Below, piece by piece: positions 7,355-12,054 of a DNA stretch of 12,054 nucleotides. The translations under genes were made by a program, and so were the position numbers. The DNA comes from JBBQKF01 sp038326615 (lineage in GTDB: Bacteria > Bacillota > Clostridia > Saccharofermentanales > UBA5734), in assembly GCA_038326615.1 (NCBI GenBank), contig JBBQKF010000087.1, positions 1 to 12,054 on the forward strand, in the 5' to 3' direction. Numbering within the stretch: the stretch's first letter is position 1; each line of letters begins with the position of its first letter. Below the pieces are notes generated by a model. That model did no database searches, was not told the DNA's origin, and saw only the letters and a list, made by a program, of their open reading frames with translations.

Positions 7355-7453
7355 GTCCGCTTGCGAAATCAAAGATTTCGTCATTGCAATATTGAGAGTT
7401 TTCTGACAGTCAAGTGAAATATTGCACTTGGATGCTTGCGCATCCAAGCGGAC
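7355..7453. repeat. 99-bp multi-hairpin element closed by inverted repeats
   Basis: Outer arms GTCCGCTTG (7355-7363) and CAAGCGGAC (7445-7453) are perfect inverses. Between them lie three further stems: CGAAATC-AAA-GATTTCG (7364-7380), GCAATATT / AATATTGC (7386-7393 with 7418-7425), and CTTGGATGC-TTGC-GCATCCAAG (7427-7448). The last stem shares CAAG with the outer arm, so the two compete for it. No frame crosses it convincingly. It looks like a repetitive extragenic palindromic or MITE-like unit, or a structured RNA; the family is not recognised. Confidence 0.6.
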
Positions 7454-7556
7454 ATGCTCGTTCTCGTTTACCGTTTCCTATCCTTCTCGCAATCGCCGCC
7501 ATCCAATCTTTACATCCTTACAATATCTTCTCCAACTCTACAATTCGAAAACATGA

Positions 7557-8345
7557 TTCTATTTCCCTCTTCCTGCTCCACATACCCCAATTTTACCAAC
7601 AACTGAGTTTATTGGCAAAACACACACTAACGAGTACGGAGATTTTGTGTTGATGTGTGATAATGTCATCGGACAAGTAATTGAAAAACTGAAAGAATAT
7701 GATTTGTACGACAATACTTTATTGATTTACACAAGTGATAATGGGTGCTCCCCGATGGCTAATTTTGATGAATTAAAAGGATTTGGCCATAATCCAAGTT
7801 ATATCTTCAGAGGACATAAGGCAGATATTTATGAAGGGGGACACAGAATACCCTTAATAATCCAATGGCCGCAAAGAATAGCAGCTAATTCGATTTCGGA
7901 TGAGCCTGTCTGCTTGACTGATTTTGTAGCGACCATTGCTGATCTTGTTAACTATAGTATCAAAGATAACGAGGCGGAAGACAGTGTCAGCAATCTTGAT
8001 ATCTGGTTAGGTAGAGACTATAAAAAACCCTTAAGAGAAGCGATAGTTCATCATTCCATAAACGGATCATTTTCTATCAGAAAAGATGATTGGAAATTAG
8101 AGATGTGCCCAGACTCAGGCGGTTGGAGTTACCCTATTCCAGGAAAAGACACAGCAACACTACCATTGATACAGCTATATGACCTCAAAAACGATATTGG
8201 TGAAATAACAAATGTTTATGAGAAATATCCTGAAGTTGTTGATGAAATGAAAGCTCTTCTAATTAAATATATAAATGATGGAAGAAGCACAAAAGGGAAT
8301 TCACAATGCAACACAGATTCTAACTGGAATAAAGAATTCGATTGA
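7557..8345 (+). pseudogene. Sulfatase (S1 / arylsulfatase family), C-terminal half only
   Basis: The remnant reads as the second half of a periplasmic or secreted-type sulfatase that cleaves sulfate esters. From 7557 it shows FYFPLPAPHTPILP, then YGDFVLMCDNVIGQVIEKL, LLIYTSDNG, the GHKADIYEGGHRIPLIIQWP block, and a normal tail (SIRKDDWKL, QLYDLKNDIGE). It ends at TGA 8345. The first half, with the formylglycine motif (C/S)xPxR and the N-terminal metal ligands, is absent. An in-frame TGA (7554-7556) stands just before the first recognisable residue, and sequence upstream is unrelated. A 232-codon frame begins at ATG 7647, with a fair GGAG about 10 nt before it, but its product would lack the catalytic site. 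Probably a dead gene truncated by insertion or recombination near the multi-hairpin element. Confidence 0.85.
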
Positions 8346-8360
8346 ATAGCTATAAATTTA

Positions 8361-8413
8361 TTTAACTTCTATGCAGCAAGAAGTCTCCCTCTTCAAATTC
8401 ACCTTGCTCGCGA
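8361..8413. repeat. Dispersed hairpin element, copy B (partial)
   Basis: Matches 6902-6953 with only a few differences, including an identical 17-nt block and an identical 13-nt block. The second arm of the hairpin is missing: after TCGCGA the sequence diverges. It lies just past the stop of the sulfatase remnant. Confidence 0.7.
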
Positions 8414-8533
8414 CCCCGCTCCTTTAACCTGCACTAAAATCGAACAGAATATCTGGCTTAAATAAAGCTGGAATATTCGTATCATTTTTTGAAATTTTCA
8501 TGTTGTTTAAAGAAATTTTATTGTTGATTTGTC

Positions 8534-8629
8534 TCGCGCCTGTTGCCCGTGATTCTAAAAATGTTTTGGCATGGGCCTTCTATGCAGGAGCAATCTCACG
8601 TGCAGGCAACGTTGCGCGAACACGGGCAA
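8534..8629. repeat. GC-rich element with interlocking inverted repeats
   Basis: TTGCCCGTG (8543-8551) pairs with CACGGGCAA (8621-8629), and TCGCGC (8534-8539) pairs with GCGCGA (8614-8619). The two pairings cross, a pseudoknot-like layout. A perfect 10-bp palindrome GCAACGTTGC lies at 8606-8615. Base composition is clearly richer in G and C than the flanks, suggesting an inserted unit of separate origin. The family is not recognised. Confidence 0.5.
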
Positions 8630-8776
8630 GATAAAGAGTTTGTTTGGAATATTGGATATGAAACAAAATGAATTGATTTAGTTTCATATTATAGAATCCG
8701 CATTGCTTTGATAATAAGGTTTAATATATCCATGGTGTTTTGTTCTTTTGAAAAATATATTTTTGAATTCATACAC

Positions 8777-9571
8777 TTATGCTTTTATAAAACAATAACC
8801 GTTATAAACAACATGTGGATAATATTTTGTAAAGTCAGGAATCGTATAACCTTCATCGGGCCGTATACATATGCATCGTTCTATAATTTCGTCAATAGTA
8901 TTTGCAGAAATATATTTTCTACTGCAAAAATGTTGAACTCCAAGATACTTTTTTAAATTCTCATTCTTTTCTTCCATAATACAATCATCCTCAAAAGGTG
9001 CCTGTGATGTTATTATTATATAACTACCATCTTCGAGTTTATACGATTTATATGCTGGTGATATTAAAAGATTTTCTTCTTTAAACATTTCGACATAAGG
9101 TTTCCCAAAAATATTTATCCATGTTATCCCAGGCAAACAATCCAACATACTCAAACCTGGAGTATACATTTTTCCTAATTCATTACCTAAGCAGACATAT
9201 CCATAACATGCCTCTTTCCATATAAAGAAGGCTTTAGCAAATTCTATTAACGAATCAATGCTCTCAAACAAATTCAATTTAATAACTGCAAATGAAGTAT
9301 AAGGGATTGCACTTCCCCATGCTATATCAAAATAAAAGTTTTTTCCTTTAATAAAAGGCATTCCAACACCATGTTTTTTCTCCATTCCAGTCCAAAACTC
9401 AAGAAACTCCTCTCTTTGATAAGTATATTTTGTTCGTTCACCAGTGTCGTATTTCCAAGGACCCAAATTGTATTTATCTAGTAATTCTATAATTTTCTCT
9501 CCTTTTTCACGAGTTCCCAGTTTATTAAATCCATTTACAACAATCTTTATTGTCATTTTATTTCTACTCAT
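8777..9571 (-). CDS. Immunity-like protein of a polymorphic toxin system (Imm52-like)
   Basis: Encodes a 264-residue soluble protein without signal peptide or membrane segment. The block PGITWINIFGKPYVEMF (147-163), followed by SPAY, a short linker and DGSYIIITSQAP, resembles the W-x-N-x-FG...PA...L-x-DG pattern I associate with Imm52-like or DUF3396-like immunity proteins; this is recall, not a search result. Start ATG 9571 has AAGGAAG at 9579-9585, spacing 7. Upstream on the same strand is a broken nuclease toxin tip (9732-10195). The order toxin then immunity, separated only by the MITE-like insert, makes it the probable cognate antidote, expected to bind and neutralise that nuclease in the cytoplasm. 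The frame is intact while the toxin is dead. Confidence 0.7.
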   Translation of the reverse strand: MSRNKMTIKIVVNGFNKLGTREKGEKIIELLDKYNLGPWKYDTGERTKYTYQREEFLEFWTGMEKKHGVGMPFIKGKNFYFDIAWGSAIPYTSFAVIKLNLFESIDSLIEFAKAFFIWKEACYGYVCLGNELGKMYTPGLSMLDCLPGITWINIFGKPYVEMFKEENLLISPAYKSYKLEDGSYIIITSQAPFEDDCIMEEKNENLKKYLGVQHFCSRKYISANTIDEIIERCICIRPDEGYTIPDFTKYYPHVVYNGYCFIKA

Positions 9572-9600
9572 TACTTAACTTCCTTATTTAAATAAAATGG

Positions 9601-9751
9601 CTATAGCGTTAACTCAGTAAAGTTTGAAAAACTCTGTAGAATCATGCTAAAAATAAGCAATTACAAATCGAACTGTGGAGAAATTAATGTAAGTCACTTT
9701 CTTTGATAGTATTTGTAAGAACAATTTAGTCCTACTGAGTAAACGCTATAG
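9601..9751. mobile_element. 151-bp MITE-like element with 19-bp terminal inverted repeats
   Basis: Left end CTATAGCGTTAACTCAGTA (9601-9619) and right end TACTGAGTAAACGCTATAG (9733-9751) are inverses at 18 of 19 positions. The interior has no transposase frame, so movement would need one supplied in trans. CTATAG is itself palindromic and present at both ends, so the true duplication could be TA or the whole hexamer. A TA target would suit an IS630/mariner-type parent, but the family is not recognised. It sits between the toxin remnant and the immunity-like gene and supplies the stop codon for the last toxin frame. Confidence 0.75.
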
Positions 9752-10195
9752 TCTTATTAAATAATATTAACTTATCACCTACCATTTTATAAATATGACC
9801 ACCAACGTTTACAATTGCATTTATAAGTGGCTGAGAAATAACAGTACCTCATTAACAACAAGATAGAAGCTTCCTCTAGCTTGTTCAATAAAAGTTCGCA
9901 ACTGTGGTGATAAGGACAGATACAATACATTTTTAAACTCAACAATAGTGCTAACGTTCCCATTAGTTGCCTTAATCAAAACATCAGCAATTCTCCCACC
10001 TATTATTTATGAATTTTTAGCCCATCCTAGTAATTCTATCCCTTTTTGTTCAAATAATCTTCCCGCTAAGCTATTTTGGTATAATCGCAAAGCTTTTTTT
10101 GCCAATTGATAATCATATATTTTTTCCTTTACGTTGATGATTTGTGATTTGTATTTCCACTTTTCTGAACAGATTCCACTCACCAGCCAATCTAA
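9732..10195 (-). pseudogene. Broken toxin tip with PD-(D/E)xK nuclease fold (Tox-REase-like)
   Basis: Reading the minus strand from 10195, an open frame gives SLAGRLFEQKGIELLGW, then an in-frame TAA (10007-10009) where AAA would keep the frame. After it comes GGRIADVLIK, TIVEFKNVLYLSLSPQLR and SFYLVVNE. A one-base loss near 9847-9848 then shifts to TVISQPLINAIVNVGG and MVGDKLILF. The Asp in RIADV and the E-x-K in VEFKN form the metal-binding core of restriction-endonuclease-fold toxins; the layout recalls Tox-REase-7, by recall. The last frame runs into the MITE and stops at 9732-9734. No Rhs core precedes it: the frame opens within the end of the upstream 124-residue gene. It is therefore a displaced C-terminal tip, dead by two lesions and already detached from its carrier protein. 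Confidence 0.75.
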
Positions 10196-10566
10196 CTATT
10201 TCTTAAAACATTTAATTCTTCAAGTGCAAATTCTAAAAGTAAAATCATACCTACAATGATAAGAATAAAATTGTATTGTGATATGATTCCAAGCAAGTAT
10301 AATGCAATTCCCATAAGAGTTAATATCAGAGATAGTATTTTTCTTGCTGTTGAAAATATTTTTAGGATATTAGTCCTTTCTGACGTTCCATTTATTTTCA
10401 ATACATAAATAAAAATTGAAATAAGCATAACATAAATGAGTTGACTTTGGTCACTTGAAAAAATGATAAACATCTCGTTAATTACTGCAATCACAATTAA
10501 AATAATTAAGGTTATAATAAATGTTGTTCTTAACGTTTTATTTATAAATCGTTTATCATTCTTCAT
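10192..10566 (-). CDS. Small membrane protein, four predicted TM segments, function unknown
   Basis: A 124-residue protein with hydrophobic stretches at about residues 14-34, 40-56, 76-95 and 98-113, and a basic N-terminus (KNDKRFINKTLR). No family is recognised. Start ATG 10566 has AGAGGAG about 10 nt upstream and overlaps the stop of a short upstream frame (ATGA), suggesting translational coupling to what used to be a longer gene. Its position among toxin tips suggests an immunity protein against a membrane-acting or cell-surface effector, but this rests on context only. Its stop codon overlaps the opening of the nuclease toxin remnant. Confidence 0.6.
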   Translation of the reverse strand: MKNDKRFINKTLRTTFIITLIILIVIAVINEMFIIFSSDQSQLIYVMLISIFIYVLKINGTSERTNILKIFSTARKILSLILTLMGIALYLLGIISQYNFILIIVGMILLLEFALEELNVLRNS

Positions 10567-10655
10567 TGGGCGTATACTCCTCTTGGGATAAATAACGGTG
10601 GATATCCTAGTTTTACAATTGTAACGCTGATAACAGCACCTCTACCCCCCCAGCA
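10563..10655 (-). pseudogene. Possible Fic-domain shard (remnant of a toxin tip)
   Basis: Directly after the stop of the 67-residue gene the same frame stays open for 30 codons, containing GGRGAVISVTIVKLGYPPLFIP. This resembles the Fic motif region (GNGR...R...N...L...GYPP..IP), the catalytic loop and following helix of AMP-transferase toxins, with about two residues missing after the GR. It follows a run of seven G, a likely slippage or recombination point, and its TGA overlaps the ATG of the next gene. The match is short, so this stays tentative. Confidence 0.3.
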
Positions 10656-10859
10656 TTATTTTCTAAATATTCGTGAAATTTCTTCTGATATATATGGAAT
10701 TATAACTATTCCGAAAAGATATCCTATTACACATATTATAAATGTAAATACTAAAGCTTTGATGTATTTTATTGAAAACGCATATTTTAGTATTAATGCT
10801 ACAAAAGGGGCTGCTATCAAACATAATATAAATTGTTCAATGTAATATTTATATCTCAT
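10656..10859 (-). CDS. Small membrane protein, two TM segments, coupled to the Rhs tip
   Basis: A 67-residue protein with two hydrophobic segments (about 9-26 and 33-56) and a charged tail ending SEEISRIFRK. No family is recognised. Its ATG at 10859 follows the TAA of the Rhs tip with no gap, and the Shine-Dalgarno GGGGGAGGG (10865-10873) lies within the last codons of that tip. Translation is therefore coupled to it. Toxin-then-immunity genes are commonly built this way, so a membrane-located immunity protein is the leading guess. Confidence 0.6.
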   Translation of the reverse strand: MRYKYYIEQFILCLIAAPFVALILKYAFSIKYIKALVFTFIICVIGYLFGIVIIPYISEEISRIFRK

Positions 10860-11358
10860 TTATACCCTCCCCCTATAGATTGCATTAGATATAAATGCAA
10901 CTATGGTAAATGCTATTCCATATCCTATTATCGTAGCAATTTTAGCTGCTACCGGTACCAATATTTTACCCATAGCCCCAGCAAAAGGTCCTAATGCACC
11001 AATAACGCCTCCAGCAAGAACTGTTAATAAAAAATCACGTAAATTAAACATTTTTAACGCACATGCAATTCCTTTATACCAATACCGACCGATAAGTCCA
11101 GCAAAATACACACCTGCCGCAATAGCCATTCCTATTATAATTTGAGTAACAAAATAACCGGTTGAATCACTGTTCATTATAGGGTTATTGGCACAATACG
11201 CGAACAAGTTCGCTCCCAGCAATTCCCCTTGAGTCATCTGCAATACAGAAGTATCGTCCGCATTTATAAATCTACAAAGTTCCGGGCTGTAATATCGTGA
11301 TTGCAGGTAGTAAAGCCCTGTCTCGGCTGGACTTATATATGTAACCACGAAATTTTAA
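10860..11358 (-). pseudogene. Orphan Rhs core end with hydrophobic C-terminal tip
   Basis: The 162-codon frame (GTG 11348 to TAA 10860) begins in the conserved end of the Rhs repeat-associated core: AETGLYYLQSRYYSPELCRFINADD (residues 8-32) and LFAYCANNPIMNSDSTG (48-64). The variable tip then starts. Residues 65-162 are strongly hydrophobic and Gly/Ala-rich, with likely membrane segments near 66-86 and 103-155, and no nuclease motif. Just upstream another frame reads LKFRGYIY, the expected preceding core motif, so one extra base near 11333 breaks the core; nothing of the large YD-repeat shell is left. No Shine-Dalgarno precedes GTG 11348. This is a displaced tip of a polymorphic Rhs toxin, kept as material for recombination or simply decaying. 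The tip could be a pore-forming toxin or a truncated pre-toxin region. Confidence 0.75.
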
Positions 11359-11653
11359 ACATCAATATTTTGTAGTGATGTTTTCAAAATCTAAATCCAA
11401 TGGTTTTTTTAAAGTGTTGTTCCCATAATCGGTATGGTCCATTGGTATCGGAAAGGGCATTGGGTTCAACATTAACTGTTATTTAAAAGCATCGATTTCC
11501 CTCCTTACCACTATATATGCTGTAATTTGGATGTCAATTTTTTGTAAAAGGTTTCAGTTCATTCCTAATGGTTCTTATTTGCTAAATAAAAATGTATTAT
11601 ACTTGATACTTGAAAAACAATAAAAATTATAAATATAATCCACGCAACATATT
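11359..11653. other. Junction region upstream of the Rhs tip
   Basis: No complete gene is seen. It holds the promoter and ribosome binding site at 11490-11537. A six-codon frame from ATG 11490-11492 ends in TAATG, overlapping a 36-codon frame (11472 to 11362, starting MLNPMPFPIPMDHTDYGN) of unknown nature. Near the right side a second minus-strand frame (stop 11565-11567) encodes LEYVAWIIFIIFIVFQVSS, a membrane-like segment that may be the frameshifted end of the next gene upstream. The Rhs homology starts abruptly near 11358. Confidence 0.4.
11490..11537 (-). promoter_or_regulatory. Promoter plus strong Shine-Dalgarno leading to a six-codon frame
   Basis: TTGACA (11532-11537), 16-bp spacer, TATAGT (11510-11515), then AAGGAGGG (11499-11506) and ATG at 11490-11492 with a 6-nt gap. 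The frame stops after six codons. The predicted RNA start would fall on the Shine-Dalgarno, so either the promoter serves a nearly leaderless message or one of the two signals is a relic of a lost gene. Confidence 0.4.
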
Positions 11654-11929
11654 CTAGCCAACAATAATTAAAAAAGATGGATAACAAAAAAAGATAAAAG
11701 CGCAAAACACCATTATGCGTTTTAGAATTTTTAGCCACTTTGGGCTCTTGTCAAAAAAATGCCCTGAATGATTTTGTACTAAATTTATAATTGTTAGCAA
11801 TAGCGCTGCTATACCTATACTCATCTTACTGCCCCCAAACACGTATTTGGTTTCATCCTTTTTCTCTTTTATAAACTTCCACTCTGAAATCTTTCTATCT
11901 GACGAATAGTTATTCCTTTTGTAAATCAT
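11654..11929 (-). CDS. Small membrane protein, two or three TM segments, function unknown
   Basis: A 91-residue product with a charged N-terminal part (SEWKFIKEKKDETKYVF) and two hydrophobic segments (about 36-52 and 70-90). ATG 11929 comes one base after the stop of the preceding frame. It has no clear Shine-Dalgarno, so it may be translated by reinitiation; ATG 11824 (residue 36) is an alternative. The frame stops inside a hydrophobic segment, while an overlapping frame continues with another membrane segment to 11565. A frameshift in one of the T-runs is possible, and the intact protein may have been longer. No family is recognised; the toxin-tip neighbourhood makes an immunity role possible. 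Confidence 0.5.
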   Translation of the reverse strand: MIYKRNNYSSDRKISEWKFIKEKKDETKYVFGGSKMSIGIAALLLTIINLVQNHSGHFFDKSPKWLKILKRIMVFCAFIFFCYPSFLIIVG

Positions 11930-11930
11930 A

Positions 11931-12054
11931 TTATTTTTTTGATATTATTTTATATGCCCAAATTGAAAGTATGCAAACTAATAAAATCAATATAATCAAA
12001 TACGCATTTAAAAAATCAAACAAACTTCTAGTTACAACAAGTAATACAATAATG
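11931..12054 (-). CDS. C-terminal end of a membrane protein (cut by window edge)
   Basis: From the right edge a minus-strand frame is open for 40 codons to TAA 11931-11933. It encodes a hydrophobic tail: VLLVVTRSLFDF, then the long segment LIILILLVCILSIW, and a basic end KIISKK. The stop is one base from the next ATG, so the two genes form a tight pair. The rest lies outside the window, and no family can be assigned. Confidence 0.55.
   Translation of the reverse strand, partial: IIVLLVVTRSLFDFLNAYLIILILLVCILSIWAYKIISKK

Larger units (their letters stand above)
8346..8776. other. Gene-free region between the sulfatase remnant and the immunity-like gene
   Basis: Holds repeat copy B and the GC-rich folded element at 8534-8629. 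A 36-codon plus-strand frame (8561-8671) runs through the latter without a ribosome binding site. The rest is AT-rich, including a 14-bp A/T palindrome near 8751-8764 that could help end the convergent transcripts but lacks G/C pairs. Confidence 0.5.

Noticed and set aside
7414..7653. 79-codon plus-strand frame
   Set aside because: It starts in the multi-hairpin element and ends out of frame within recognisable sulfatase sequence, so it cannot be an independent conserved gene.
8561..8671. 36-codon plus-strand frame through the GC-rich element
   Set aside because: No Shine-Dalgarno, and the sequence is better explained as a folded repeat; kept only as a note.

Overview
The window looks like a low-GC Gram-positive anaerobe of the class Clostridia, possibly Lachnospiraceae-like. 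The evidence is AT-rich intergenic DNA, strong AAAGGAG-type ribosome binding sites, a ferredoxin-linked pyruvate oxidoreductase, a cofactor-independent phosphoglycerate mutase, and orphan Rhs toxin tips. The taxon is inferred; no rRNA marker is present.

Region 1 (1-5079, all minus strand) is core energy metabolism. It holds the 5' part of nifJ (pyruvate:ferredoxin oxidoreductase, running off the left edge), gpmI, and a single 648-residue protein that fuses phosphoglycerate kinase to triosephosphate isomerase. Together these cover several steps of lower glycolysis and the oxidation of pyruvate to acetyl-CoA. Two leaders are notable: nifJ has an extended -10 followed by an 8+8 bp operator-like palindrome, and gpmI has a perfect hairpin between its Shine-Dalgarno sequence and its start codon.

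Region 2 (5080-5869) is a 790 bp gene-free stretch upstream of pgk-tpiA. It carries two separate tandem arrays (about 18 bp and 12 bp units) and a long AT-rich stem-loop.

Region 3 (5870-8776) is a decaying accessory stretch. It has an aldose-epimerase-like (DUF4432) gene on the minus strand, a lone good promoter pointing the other way, a 99 bp multi-hairpin element, the C-terminal half of a sulfatase (plus strand, N-terminus lost), two copies of a dispersed REQG/EEGDFLL-type hairpin element, and a GC-rich folded element.

Region 4 (8777-12054, minus strand) is a polymorphic-toxin graveyard and immunity bank. From upstream to downstream it holds two small membrane-protein genes (the first cut by the window edge), an orphan Rhs core end with a hydrophobic C-terminal tip, a 2-TM protein coupled to it, a possible Fic-domain shard, a 4-TM protein, a broken PD-(D/E)xK nuclease toxin tip, a 151 bp MITE-like insertion, and an intact 264-residue immunity-like protein. 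The toxins are broken while the probable immunity genes remain open, as expected when displaced Rhs tips decay and protective genes are kept.
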